DNA of 64,000 bases from Lanius collurio (lineage: Eukaryota; Chordata; Aves; Passeriformes; Laniidae): NCBI GenBank assembly GCA_020086605.1, contig JACBWW010000008.1, forward strand, positions 27,950,250-28,014,249. The letters run 5' to 3'. Position numbers and translations under genes: made by a program. The notes under the pieces are model-generated. The model was not told the origin of the DNA. It was given only the letters and a program-made list of their open reading frames with translations, and did not search any database. Below are positions 10,432-23,095 of the stretch, piece by piece (position 1 is the first letter of the stretch; the number at the start of each line of letters is the position of its first letter).

Positions 10432-11217
10432 CATTGACGGGTCGTATTCCCATGCTGCTCAGGGGACCAGAGCTGCTGGTTTCACTGCCACTTCTCCAGT
10501 GGGAATCTGCATGGCCTCCTACTCTGCTCATGGACAGGCCACCCACTGAGAGGGGTGGGAGGGACCCACTGTGGAGTCGGTATTCGGAGAGTGGTGGGCT
10601 GGGCTCCAGCGGGGCCTCCTTCTTGGGAATCAGCTTGGGGTTCTCCTTTTGCCTCAGGGTGTCAGATTTGGTGGCTTTAGAGGGCTGCATGGCACTGACA
10701 GCAGGGGATGACCTCGTGGGAAGCAGGTTGGCAGAGATGGGGCAGGACCTGCTTCTGGGGGGCTGGCTGTCTTCAGCTCTCTCTGTGGTGGGCGAGGAAG
10801 AGGAGTCCACGCTTTGGAAGAAAGGCACGTTGCACCGCACGGGGGAGTAACTGCCCAGCGGGGACGGACGGGTTGTTTCGGGGCCAGGCTTCTTGATGGC
10901 CCCATCATTGCGTGAGGCAGCTCCGTCTGCTGAGCGCTGGGTCGCGAGCGTGCCGTGGGCTTGGCTCCCCGCCACTGCCGCCTGCTCTGCCGAGGTGGCC
11001 AAGGCTGAGGACTGGGAACTGGAGATCTGCTGGCTGGCAGACCGGTTGCTGGACAAGCTGTAGAGCTGGGAAAGGCTGGAGGCAAAATGGCTGTGCAGGG
11101 CACGTGCCTTGGGTGGCTTGCTGAAATGGTGCTGGAAAACAAAGGGCTGGATGGGCAGCGTCGTGGGACGCTGGTCCTTGCTGTAGCGTACTACAGGCTT
11201 GCTGTCCGTGCCACCAC
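10432..11217 (-). CDS. RUSC2: RUSC2 coding exon, proline/serine-rich region
   Basis: This exon encodes residues about 657-918. It starts [20 protein letters not shown] and includes [52 protein letters not shown] and [20 protein letters not shown], and ends GIRPVNG. Acceptor CCCCGAAG and donor AATG followed by GTAGGT are both phase 1. The region is low in complexity and predicted disordered. Its short conserved blocks match vertebrate RUSC2. It has many potential phosphorylation sites and SH3- or WW-type proline motifs, but no folded domain. Confidence 0.93.
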
Positions 11218-13467
11218 CTTCGGGGAGAGAAAGGGGAAAAAAGTGTGAGGATGGGCAGAGCAACAATCACCCTCAGCCAAGCAGATTGCAGGCAAAAGGC
11301 AATGTGCTCTCTGTTGCAGGAGGAAAAGGGTGAGCTAGAGGCCAGCTACAGAGTGGTTCAAGTCTGAACTGGTTACGCACACCAAGAGCTGGCAAGATAA
11401 ACATATGTGGCCCCAAATGCAGAGTTTCCAGCTGTCTGGGAGAGGAGAGCACTGCAACAGGAGCTTGTCTGTCCTGGTAGGGTCACCAGCTTCACATCCT
11501 TTTCCAATGCCTCCCCCCCTGGACAGCATAAAGCCATGGTGTGAGGTGCCTGCCCTTGAGCTGCCTCTGCCCAAGCAGTACCACAAAGTCAAGGCCCAAC
11601 ACTTTGTGGTACAATCAGATGTCGTATCTGAAAGGAATTGACTGTCCCCTCCCACACGCACTGCAGACTTGCACAGCCCAGCACAAAGCATTACATGCAA
11701 CAGCACTGCATCCCACATTGCAATATATTGGTGCTGTTGCAAAAGCTGCCTGCTTCCCCTTCTCCCTCCCTCTTCTGTCTCCTGTAACTGTCCTCGCTTT
11801 GGAACACAGAGCTTCCTTCATCCCCCTGCCTCTACCAGACCTTTGCAGGACATTCCTAACATCATGCCTGAAACCCTGGAAAGTGCCAGTCTGCTCCAGC
11901 AAATGACGTACTGGGATGTCCTGAGGGAGTGTGGTGGGCTGAACTCCATGTGTTCATGCCTCCAGCTCCTGATGGGGCCAAAAACATCCTAAGGGACACA
12001 GCTGTGACACACTGTGCATTCAGTGCAGAACACACACAGCACTGGTTGCACTCATGGGGCTGACTGAGATCCCTGATCAGCCCTGGTGTTACCTGTTGCC
12101 TGTGCAGACCTCCCGGTGCTCCAGACCTTTCTCCCTGTAGCCAGCTTTTAGCAGGGCTTGCTTTCCCTCTAGTCCCTCTCAGAGCCTCTGGGCTTGCATG
12201 CTGCTCTGGGCTGGAGCAAGGCAGATACATGTCCATCTCCAGCTGCAGGCAGAAGCTTTCTGCACAGCTCTGATGCCTGCCCAGCTGTCACAGTGCAGAG
12301 GGAAGGACCCCACCACAGTGGTGGGCAGCAGCTGCTGGGATATATTACCCTGAAAGCTCCTGTCTGCCCCCTCCTGCCTGAGCAGGCCCTGCTCCTTCAA
12401 GCCCTCCCTCTGAAGCTAAGAGGGCTGCTCCCATGCAGCCCTCTCCTGCCTTCACTGGCATCCCAAATCAAGCACATACTCAAGGCTCAACAAACAAACA
12501 GGACAATAACTAAGTAACTTTTGCTGCAAAGGCCAAAATCTCTCCCACTCCTGACATGGCAACAAACCACATGTTCTTATTTCTTGCAAAAACCTTTAAG
12601 GACATTAAGTGGAGACAGTCTGTTTTTGACATGGTAGGAGCTATTTAGTGCAGTGGTCTGGTCAGATGCATTTTAGAAGGGCTTCTACCTGTGAAGCAGG
12701 TGTAAGACCTGCCTAGGGCAAAAACAGGTCTCTCACAATGCTGGAGAAATGGCCATACCTCCGATGGGAGTGTCACACAGCTTCCTCACAAGGACAAGTG
12801 ACAGTAATATCAAGGTGGAAACCAACTCACATATTACCGGATTCCCTACAGAGGCAACTGTGACAATGGCTCTCCCTGGGAACCTTTGCTGCAATCCACA
12901 GCACTGTGGAGGGCATGACCAGGATACTCCAGCAGAGACACACAGGTTAGACTCTTCAGGACTCACACTCCTACCAGAACCTGTGTGAGCTTCCTGAACC
13001 TGCACGGAAAGAAGACTGCTGGCTATGCCTCTTCCCTCTCCAATTCTGCCCCAAATAGCTCCAAAGAAGAAAGGCTGTGACTCTGATGCTACTGAGCATC
13101 TTCACATCTTTGTCTGAGGAGCTAAGGGCAGGTGATTCTTATGGACAGGCACAGTAAATTGCCTGGAAGAGATACAACCCTTCAAGCTGCAGACTCTCTC
13201 AGTGTTAATGCCATGTCCTCGCTCACATGATATGAAAGGTTTGAACAAAACCTCGGGAGGCTTTAGAAATTCAGAGACAAGACATGTACACTGATATGAG
13301 ACTGAAATGAGCACAGCAAGGCTTTGTCCCAGGGACTGGCAGACCAGGAACCAAACTGCACAGGCACTGGTTTCTTATCACTATACAGGTTTCCCTGCTG
13401 CTCCCCTCATAACCCAAAGAGCTGCCTTCCTTTTTACTTATCCCTTCTGCCTAGTTTGGCTCCTTAC
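11218..13467 (-). other. RUSC2 intron
   Basis: This intron is 2.25 kb long, from donor GTAAGG at 13467 to a CTCTCCCCGAAG acceptor. I see no CR1 fragment or other recognised repeat. Confidence 0.8.
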
Positions 13468-15436
13468 CGTCTGCTCGGGCTCTAACATCTTTTTGTCCGT
13501 GGCCACTGGCAGAGCCACCCGAGAAGCTGGCATCTGCCTCCGTCAGCAGGGAGAGAGAGGCTTGCTCACCTGCCCCATGCCCACTGGGGACCTTCTCACT
13601 GGAGACTGAGTCTTTGGTGGAACACAAAGCCTGGCTGTCCCCAAAAACATGATTCAAACAGAAGCCCTCGCAGCTCCGGTTCAGGCCGTGGATGAAGGGC
13701 ATGGGTGGAAGACTCTGGCTGCGCCGAGCCCTTTCTTCAAGGAAGGTTGGGCAATCCCGCTGAGTCTCAGGGATTGGAGAGAACTCCAGGGAAGAATCGC
13801 CACCAGAGCGGAATGGTGGGGAGGTGCCGTTCTTTTTCCTTCCTTTAGCCAGTTCAGCAAATGATGTCACCCTCTTGGGGGGAGAGCTCTGGACGGGTAT
13901 TGCTGGACTTTCACTCAGCTTGACTGGACAGCTCACCATGCGCTCCAAGGAACCCAGCCTGCTGCCAGGACTCCTGTCCAGGTTCTGATCATAGCTCCGG
14001 GAGCGCTGCCGGCTTGTGTTGAGGTTTGGTGGTGACACATTGACATAGACCTGACCCTCAATCGTGTTCTGACTGGAGTCTCCCTTTGGCTCCTCTTCAC
14101 TGCACTCTACGTTGCCTTCTTCTTGTCTCAGGTCAGGCCTTCTAAAGAGATAGTACTCTGTGGGCTGGGCTGGGCTACCCTTGGTCTGGTCTTCTGAGCA
14201 GCTAGTTATGGAAGATCCCGCAGGGCTGGGGGATGACTGGGAAGACAAGTCACACGTGACTAACTTATAGTAATTCTGAGTAGCCACAACAAGCCGTGCT
14301 TGGCTCTGGAAGCAAGCAGTGAGGTCTGAGCTCTCCGACGTGCAGGGCTCACAGTGGAGGTGGTACGAGTTGCAGTTAGCATCGAGGACGGGTGAGGAGG
14401 AGTGTTGACACCCACACACCTTCCCCGAACTCTCTGGGTTATGCGACTCGCAAGACATCTTGGATTCAGTGGGTGATGAATGCAAATCCAGGTAAAATGC
14501 TCCTGTGTCTGAGTGGCTGCAGAAGGAAGAGTCACAGGACAGGTTAGCTGAATTCAGGTTGGATTGAGACTGGCCATTCATTTTGTTGTAGAGAGCACTG
14601 AAGTTCACCAGGACCCCATCAGAGCTGTTGCAAGAAGAGTCACTGATGTAGCCCATCTGCTGGTCAATCACTTCAGACTGACTTGATGAACTGTAGCAGC
14701 GACAGTGCTGGATCTCCGAGCTGGAACAACTGCATGTCCTGTGCAGGGCATCCTGATTCCGCAGTGATTCACCCGTGTTCTGGTTCCATTCCTGGTCACC
14801 ACTGTCAAAGGAGAAGTTGGAGGAGCTGCCACGATGGCAGCTGCATTCATCCAGCTCCATGCGTTCTGAGGCCTGGTGGCACCTGTTCGCATTGTTCCTC
14901 TTCTGGATGTCGTCACTGCTGAGTTTGTCCTCCTGCCCATCCACCACACCAGACCGGCTGGCCATGTTCCAGGATTTCACAATGTGGTTGGAGTCGTGGA
15001 GGTGGAAAGGGGGCAAGGCCAGATCCTGCAGATTGAAGGGAGGTTTGCCATCGACGAGTGAGTTGTGAAGGTGGAAAGATTTTTGACCCAAGTCATCCCC
15101 AAAAATGTTGAGGTCTTCACCCTCACTCAGCAGGAAAGGGTTGTGTCTCTTACTGACACTAGGGACAATCAGATCCCTTGCTTTTCTTTCTTTTTTGTCT
15201 GAGGCCTCTGCTGAGGTTTCAGAGGTCTGGAGAAAGCTGCTGTACACCAAGGAGTCAGTCTGTGAGAGGTCTCTGTCTGGAAGGGCAGAGGTCCGAGTGA
15301 TGCTGAGCTCTGGCTGGCAGAAGGGGTTGGTCCTTTTGCTCACGGAGCAGCACTGTCTATCAGGGACCTGGCAATGCACCAGGGGAATGTGATGGACAAT
15401 CAGCGTCTCACCAGTCAGTTTGGGAGGACTATCCAT
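13468..15436 (-). CDS. RUSC2: RUSC2 first coding exon (N-terminal 656 residues)
   Basis: This is the large first coding exon. The ATG at 15436-15434 sits in a near-perfect Kozak context (CACCATGG) and begins MDSPPKLTGETLIVHHIPLV, the known RUSC2 N-terminus. The region is disordered and rich in Ser, Cys and His. It has two NPF motifs (37-39 and 99-101), three F-x-L-[HQ] repeats at 121-148, Cys-rich clusters near 198-250, the conserved block YISDSSCNSSDGVLVNFSAL at 263-282, and SPPKRVTSFAELAKGRKK at 518-535. The exon ends GCAGACG followed by GTAAGG, phase 1. RUSC2 bridges Rab1/GM130 and AP-4-derived ATG9A vesicles. The start is certain from homology, and an upstream ORF overlaps it. Confidence 0.97.
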
Positions 15437-15527
15437 GGTGAGGAATACTCTTCAGGGCATCAGTGAAGCTGGTACCACCCATGAACAGGTAGGGCTGCAC
15501 ATGAGAGGGAGGGAGGACACTTCTCAT
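15429..15527 (-). promoter_or_regulatory. Upstream ORF overlapping the RUSC2 start codon
   Basis: A 32-codon frame opens at ATG 15527-15525, with a second in-frame ATG at 15482 that has G at +4. It closes with TAG at 15431-15429, inside the first eight bases of the RUSC2 coding sequence and in a different frame. Such overlapping upstream frames usually lower initiation at the main start or force leaky scanning. The main ATG has the stronger context. Confidence 0.6.
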
Positions 15528-15543
15528 GAGGGAATTCAGATAC
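15437..15543 (-). other. RUSC2: RUSC2 5' UTR part of exon 2
   Basis: A polypyrimidine tract and CTCTCTGTAG acceptor end at 15544, leaving 107 bases of 5' leader in front of the ATG. The leader contains two upstream ATGs in one frame (15527 and 15482). Confidence 0.8.
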
Positions 15544-16528
15544 CTACAGAGAGACAAAATCACAAAGGAAGTCACCTCTCGGGAAAGGCAGTGACTATTT
15601 AAAGCATCCTTGGTTTGAGTGAAGATTCCATGTGTTGACAAGGATCAAACAGACTGGTTTCTTGTCAGCACAAGTACCTGAGCACGAGGTCCTTCTTCTG
15701 GGAAACAAACCATCACAATGTAAAACAAACACATCACCCTCCTTGCAGGCTCCTGGGACAACACTTGTGATTCCACCTGACCCCTCTCAAAGTTACCTGA
15801 AGAGAGTGACTGATTTCAATCAAGTGGCCAAAGAGCTGTACAGGCTTTGGCTCAAACAAAGACCTCGCTGCAGATGGCACTGTGTGCTCACAGGAAAAGA
15901 GCAGGGTGGAGCACTGCACTCTGGTGAGAGCAGTCTATCTTCTCACACTGGGTTGAGCATCTTTGCTTCCTTTCAGATACTCTGAATTTTCCTTCAAGAA
16001 CCAGCAGGTTCTGCAACAGACACACTAAAGTCCAGGCAGAGACTGGAAAGCAGGAGCAGATTGTAACAGAAAAGCAGCAACAGTCATTCCTCTCCAAAAT
16101 CCAGGAGACCCCATGAGGTCTTGAGGCCTTTTAATGGCACTGGAGGAACATGCCAAAGTATGCAACTACTTATGCACACAAGGGCCTCTCCAGTGAAAAT
16201 GAGTGGGTGACTTCAGTGGGGCCATGGGGAGCCACTGGCATTGGTCAAGGAGGTCCCATACAGCCCACTGGCTTTTGCTGACATTTTGCTGATAGTGAAG
16301 CCTCAGCTCAAGCTGGTCCCTCCTGTGGTCTGGGAGGGATTAATATCTCTCTGCCATATTATCTGTGGCATTTACCTGCTTATCTTATGACCTGCTGCAC
16401 TTCACAACAGTGATACTGCAACAGTCCCAGGAGCCATACAGGCAGGGCACTGCATAGGCAGGGCACTAAGAGCCCCATTCTCCCTCTGTTCAGTAAACAG
16501 CAGGTTCTCATAGAGCCAGCAGAATAAC

Positions 16529-16850
16529 AAAATGGTTTGGACTGAAGGGATCTTAAAGAACATCTCGTTCCAACCCCCCTGCCATGGACAGGGATACCTT
16601 CCCTGAGACCAGGTTGCTCAAAGCCCCATCCAACCTGGCCTTGACTACTCCCAGCGTCAACAACTGGGCATCAACAATTTCGTTGAGTAACCCATTCCAG
16701 TGCCTCTCTACCCTCACAGTCAAGAACTTCTTCCTAAGATCTAATCTAAACCTGCCATCTTTCAGTTTAAAGCCTTTCCCCATTGTCCTGTCACTCTCTG
16801 CTTGTGCTGAAAGTACCTCTTCATCTTTTCTTGTAAATGTTCATCAGCAC
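16529..16850 (-). mobile_element. CR1 LINE 3' fragment
   Basis: The plus strand reads as the reverse complement of a CR1 3' end: a TGGTTTGGACTGAAGGGATC start, then CCAACCCCCCTGCCATGGA, GGTTGCTCAAAGCCCCATCC, CCATTCCAGTGCCTCTCTAC and a TTCAGTTTAAAGCC block. The copy is 5'-truncated and moderately diverged, inserted in the sense orientation of RUSC2. Confidence 0.92.
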
Positions 16851-18299
16851 TTAACAAGGGATAGCAAAGGACAAACTCATTTCTCTCTCCCCACCCAACC
16901 CAGACGTCCAGCCTACAAGTACCTCCAGCACAGTCTGCAGGGAGTTTTCCTCTTCCCTTCCCTTCTACATACCAGATAATCCAACACAGACAAGTGCATG
17001 GGCAGGTAGCTAAAGCAGCAAGGAGAGGGAGAAACCACAAAAGACAGCAGTGATCCAGTAAAAGTCTGAGAGATTAAAAATCACCTAGTGCTCTCACAGA
17101 TCTACCACTTGTCCTGAAAATCTTGGCCCAAACACCCTTGGTCAGCATTACACATCCTGTAACTCATCTAGGTAGGCTTCCTCAGTGCTCAGTGCGCCCT
17201 GAAAACCGCAGCCTTGGATCCTGCTCTGGAATCCAGGACTTCCATCACTGACCTTCAGACTCCAGAAAGTGGTATGCATAGTGCCTTTTGCCTAACTTAC
17301 CCCAGCATTTGTGACTGTGAGATGATAATGGATTTGGAGCAGATACACGGGAGCCCAGGAGGGAAACTGAGAAATGTGGGTTAAGTGAAGTTAGAACAAG
17401 AGCTTAAGCAATGAGACAGCTACTCAGAAACATCAGGAACTTAACTTCTTTCAGCCTCAAGGTATAAGAATAGCAAATAGAAGATTATAAAAATGATCAA
17501 AAGAAGTACTTTCCTCCCACACACAGTAGTGCTTCTCAGAGACACAGGATGATGCTGGCAGGAAATAAAACTACAAAGATGGAAACAGAGCTAATGTTTA
17601 CAGTAAACTCCCAATAATGCAAAAGTTAATGCTAATACCAGTGTCAGAGAACAGACAGGCCTTCTGGTAAGTGCTGCCAGAGACTTACATGGCCAGGACT
17701 CTCACCTACATGTCTGCTTCTCCTGGCACGTTTCATCCAGGTTTAGGCTCTGAAGACAAGAGATCACTTGGACCACTTGGATCACATCCAACTGAATTGT
17801 GCAACCCTAAACTCTCCCTCACCTGTAGTCTACCTAAAACCTCTATCAACGTTTATACCCCTTTCAGTGACTCCTCTGTCTTACAAGCCTTTGGCTCCTT
17901 TCCCACAGCTGCTGCCACAAAGTCTGATGTGTACTCAGCCTAGATCCTGGGGGACGGCTTTTTTTCATCAAGGATTCCTAAGATCCCACTGTGGATAACA
18001 GCAGCTCCTGACCCTGAGCCTAGAGCACACACAGACACACACACTTGCTGGAGTGGTGTTCATGCCCCAATTTGGACGTCACGCACCACTGATGGCACAG
18101 TAGGAGGTCTGCGTTCATCTGAGTTTATTTCTATTTAACTCAGCAGAAGCTTATCCTATCTTCCTGCCCCTGCCTCACATGCATTTTGGGGAAAAAAAGC
18201 TGGTCCCCTAGTGCCTATCTACTCATGTAGCCCACCCCTTCCTTTGTAACTGCTCTTGTATCTGACTGTAATGCTCAGAGCACACCTCCGCACCAGGCT

Positions 18300-18850
18300 A
18301 TGCTGTATTTCGACTGCTGCCACTATGCAACCACCTGAAAAGCATCATTTTGAGGATACAGGCAATGAAGGCAGCACACTCCATTGCTGAAGCACCAGGT
18401 CTCTGCTGCCTCTGGGAAATGGCTGCTTGGAGCAGGCTCCCAGCACCAGCACCCATCTGCCGACAAGCCCCGCACACAATTCGCGTCAGGGCAGAAGCTG
18501 CTGTGGGAGGAAAAGACTTGCACAGACACACTTTGACATTTGACGGCAAAATGTCAGAGCTGACATGCAGCCACTTCCCATCTGTCTTTCCCAAGCTCTG
18601 GCTGGAGCATGCAGCTCTTCCCAGCTCTCTGGCTCCGACGGCAGCACGGGCTCCCTGGGTGGGCTGTGATTCACCCGCCGCCACAGATGCTGCAGCAGAC
18701 GGCTGCCCATCCTGCCTGCATCCACAGCCTGCTCCCCATGCCACACTCTGAGGTGCAGGGTCACAGGTGACATGCAGACAGCTCCTGCCAGGAGACATTC
18801 TGATGGCTTCTCTAGGGATAGGCATGACATTTGTGCCAAAGCTACTCCGT
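18300..18850. other. GC-richer block inside intron 1
   Basis: This stretch has more CpG than the surrounding intron (several CGCG, CCGCC and GACGG sites) and no repeat signature. It carries a 175-codon minus-strand frame without recognisable protein similarity, which I regard as a by-product of base composition. It might be a regulatory element. Confidence 0.3.
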
Positions 18851-21800
18851 TTCTCTCCCTTGCAACACCTCCCAGCTTCTTCTTGACTTAGGGGTGCAGG
18901 GAGGTTGGCAGTGGCACTCCCAGCACAAGGATTATTCAGTTCCCAGCTCTGCCATTAGTTGACCCTTCCTTATTCTGGAAGGCTGTAGAAATATCCTGCT
19001 CTTCCTAGTCAGCGTCTGCTACGCTGGGATTGAGACTGGGGAACAAAATGCAGCAAGCAGACTAGTTTTAGATTTTGCTGGTTTTCATCAGCTCTTTGTA
19101 AAGCCCTCACTCCCCTTTTGCAACAGGAAATTTGCAGATGTGGATAGGCAGTTCATACCCGAACATTTTTTGCCAGACCAGTTCATTCTTCTTATCATAT
19201 TGCTGAATCCTGCTCAATGCTACACACACAAGAGCAAACACAGCATGCAGCCTAGAAAAGCATGTAATGGCAGTGCAAGGCAGGGAGGCATGCAGGGAGC
19301 ACCACAACTCTTAGACACGTCTGTACATCAGCCATTTTATTTCCAAATTTGTCAGAATTCTTGCCTTCTCCATACTGACACCATCTGCTGCAACATGGCA
19401 GATATTGATTGTTTATTCAGGGAGCTCTTCCTTGAGGTGCTAAGGATTGCCTAGAGAAGGTGAGGCCCAGACTGTGGATGCTTTGTTCCAACCAGGATAA
19501 TACAGAACAGATAGAATGGCTTTTTGTGATAGGCCTACATTTGGTATGGAGCTGCTTATGAACGATCGCACCCTCGTGGAAATAAATATACACAACAAAA
19601 ACTCCTTAGCAGCAGCAAAGCTCTAGGCAAACAGCAGGTGAGTGCTGAGCAACAAAGGATGGTTCAGCACTGATCCGAGAGCCACCTACTAGGTCATATC
19701 TGTGCTTTAGAGAGGAAGCAGCATGCTGCAGGTAACAGGAGCATGCAGAATCCTTTGGGCTCTGCACTTTATGCCTTTTAAGTCCTTGCTGACCACTAGA
19801 CAGAGGTCCTTGAATACCTCTCCTGTCATACCTCTAGACTGAGGACAATGGGCTAATTTAAAGGTGGTCAGTGCAGCTTCATGGCTCCTCAGGCACAAGC
19901 TTCTGTCTCTGCAACACTGCTGAGAAGATGCAGAAGCCACCAGACCTGCCTGCAATTGCCTCCAAGGGCTGATGAGTTACATGTGGTGGTCGCACACCTC
20001 CAGGTATACTCTGATCTCTGTTATGCCTCCAACCACAGTTTTGGAGTTCTAAAGCTGAACCCTTAATACTCCACTCTTCTCAGAGCTGTCCCCTGTGGGG
20101 ACGTGTGGGGCAACAGGGTTCAGCCTACGGTAACATAGGCTTCCTCATAAAATGTAATACACTGGAGGAGGCATGCTGAGATATAAGACATAAATGTGAT
20201 TTTAATGCAAAAAGACTGCACATTGAGCACAGAGGATGAAGAAGCAGGAGCAACATCATCAGAACTGTCAGCTGGCGGCAATGATGGCTTTTTGGAAGAT
20301 GCCTTTTCTGAACAGATTATTGTTTCTACAAACCTCAGCCACTTCATCTATGGAACTGAGTGTCTAAAGGAAACCTTTAACCATGAGGGTTATTGCTGAC
20401 TCTTTCTGTATGGCGATGGTTTCACTGTCATCATCACCTTCCTCAGAGGGACAAAATTCACCAATGTCGCTCAAGGGTGAAATATGCAAAAACAGGGTTA
20501 AAGGCTAGGCATTCAGTTTCATAGAAGAAGCAGAAAAAATTCTTTTGTATTAGAGCTGCTTGTTCTTCGAGGGTTGTTCCCTGTGAACCCCTGACTCCCA
20601 CAGTGCATCTGCATTAACACGGCTGAAGAAACCACACAAAACGTTGCAAAACAAGCACCAGCAGAAATGCTGCAAAAGCAATGGTTTGTGTGATCTTGCG
20701 GGCACAGGCACAATACAGACATCTCCTCTTTGCTCCAAAGGGAGAGATAGATTCAGTTTACTCCCTCTATGTCCACCTCCAGGCAAAAGGGCTGGGGGAT
20801 TAGTCCAAACTGAAAGCCACCCTTCAGACAGTGTGGGGGATCTCAGGGCTCACTATATCCAGCAACAGTATTGCAGTTTGGTTTGTCTTGGCCTGGCCCT
20901 GCCACTCCAAAAGCTACCAGAAAGCACTGGATGGTTTAAAAAAAAAAAACAAAACTTATCAGGAAAATTCCAGGAAACTGGAGAGCATTCAGAGAGTAGC
21001 ACCAGAGAAGAGGATGGGGTGAGTGGGATGGAGTGAGTGGCCTGGGGCTGGGTCTGAACCATGGGAATGAATAAGCAGAGGGTGGAGGTGAGGAAGCCTG
21101 TAAGTTGTTGCACGATGTGTCTAGTTAGTGGTATTTGTTTGGATGCCTGTTTCTTTCTTGCCAGCTATTACATCTCTGTCAAATTCACACCTTCATTAAA
21201 TGCTTTATTAAATCATCCAGTATGTTTAATGAAAGAAAAGGTATAAAAGGAAATGATAGTTGTTTGACTCATCCTAAACCTCCAGCTCTCCTTCCCCGCC
21301 CCGGGGGACAGGGAGCATAGTTAGGGTGGTCGGCATGCTTCCAGGATGAATATTCCAGCCCTTTATGCTTAAAAGAAGCTGCAGAAAAATAGAAATACTA
21401 AGTATTTCCTAAACATCTGCCTCAGCTCAGGTTGGTTCCTCTTGTGGTGTTGTGCAGTAATTCCTGAAAAGACCACTTCCCTTTTCTTTCCACAAAGCCC
21501 TGCCTTAGCCAGGGCTTTTTCCAGTGGTTTCCAGGACAGCCTGACTAAGCCCAAGATTAATGTATCATTACATCCTCGAACTATATAAAATTATCATGTG
21601 TTCCAAATGGAAACCGCAGCATGTGACCATCAGCCACAGCCCTTGTGCTGGTGGCAGAAGGGAGCTGCATGGGTCAGGGATGAGGAGTCACCAGCACATA
21701 CAAAACTAAGCAATAGGTGTAGTGTGTGTATTCCTGATGATGACATAACCAGTGTGAGGCAGGTACTGCCTCCCAGTCAGAGGACAAGAAGCCCCAGCTG

Positions 21801-22469
21801 CTCTGTGCATTTAGAGTTACACAAGACACCAGAAATAGCTCAAGCAACAGATCTATACCAGCTAACACAGGAGGCAGGACAGTGACCCAACCAGTTTCTC
21901 CCATTTCTGTGCTCCCTTGCTCTGTGACTCATCATCTGGCATGTGGTACTCGGCAAGAGCCATTTACAGGCCATGACTCAAAGCATCCACTGAGGTGCTC
22001 TGGGATGGAACCTGCTCCTCCTCCTCCTCCTCCCTGCCCAGCCCCCAGCATATATGCTCCTAATTACTTTATGCAAATCTGCAGAGAAGAAAAAGACTGA
22101 TGTTTCTAGCTGTTCATATTACACAGAAATTGCTGCTGAATTAAACTGCAGACACAGTAAATCCTTTCTTATCACAGACAATCCGGCAGCAGCAGGAGGA
22201 GGAGGGACTATGCTTGTATAGCATCTTTCTGCCTGAGCACTCTGAAAGCTTCCTGAAGATCTTACAACAGCAGAAATCACACAATTCCACTCTGAAACAT
22301 GGATCTGCCTGGGTGCTGGAGTAGGGGTATCGTAGGGTCACTGGAGTACTCAAGAACCCATCCAGAAGGAAAGAAAATCTTGTAAGCATATGGAATTTCT
22401 GGGGACACTTAGTATCCAAAGATGCCAAGACTACCTCTTCCTAACTGCACAGCTTTGGTTAGGGCTTAG

Positions 22470-22576
22470 TGAGCCTGACCTAATGGGTGGCTTCCCTGCC
22501 CATGGCAAAAAGGTTGGAACTAAATGATCTTTCAGGTCCCTTCCAACCCAAGACATTTTATGCTTCTATGATTTAC
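22470..22576 (+). mobile_element. CR1 LINE 3' terminal fragment
   Basis: The sequence TTGGAACTAAATGATCTTTC, then GGTCCCTTCCAACCCAAGAC and a degenerate TTCTATGATT end, is the CR1 3' terminus on the plus strand. Confidence 0.9.
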
Positions 22577-23095
22577 GACAAAGCAGGACTGTCAGCTGGC
22601 TGTCGCATCAACGTGCTCCTTCTACTGACCTGCCCAACTGAGGGCTCCAGGGCTGCAGCTGAGTGGTGACAAAATCACAGCCACCAGCTCAAGGTGAACC
22701 TGAGTCAAAGCCAGTAGAAGTCTGGATTGAAGGTTTTCCCACCAACTTCTATGCCTGGGAGCTGTGAGCTCAAAACTCTCCACCACAACAGCCATGGGAG
22801 GCAGGGAATGGACTCAGGCTGAGGGAGTCAGGCATCAAACTCAGCTCAGCTTCAGAAATCAAGGCCAGCTCTCTGACCTGTGCCTGTACAGGGTGGCAAA
22901 CTGTTCCCTAGGTCTGTCTGTCACAGGGCTACATGCCACAGTGAATGAGCAGCTGTTCTTGCTCAGGTGTCCACTGCAGTGGTGAAGGCTCCTGAGATGA
23001 CATCATGAAGTGGAGGACACAGATGCTTAATATGGATGGAAATACTCTCAGCTGGAGATTTCTGGGTTTGCTGGGGATCCCTAGCATCCCTATAA

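Larger units (their letters stand above)
15544..22450 (-). other. RUSC2 intron 1, 3' portion
   Basis: This is the acceptor-proximal part of the 40 kb first intron. It holds one CR1 fragment (16529-16850) and a GC-richer block at 18300-18850. There is also a short segment around 20120-20480 that translates to acidic, serine-rich peptides in broken frames. The remainder shows nothing I recognise. Confidence 0.75.

Noticed and set aside
18534..18556. 8-bp perfect hairpin (TGACATTT with 7-base loop)
   Set aside because: Too short and with no flanking pairing; expected by chance several times in 64 kb.
18298..18825. 175-codon minus-strand frame
   Set aside because: It coincides with a GC-rich block where stop codons are rarer; the translation resembles no known protein.
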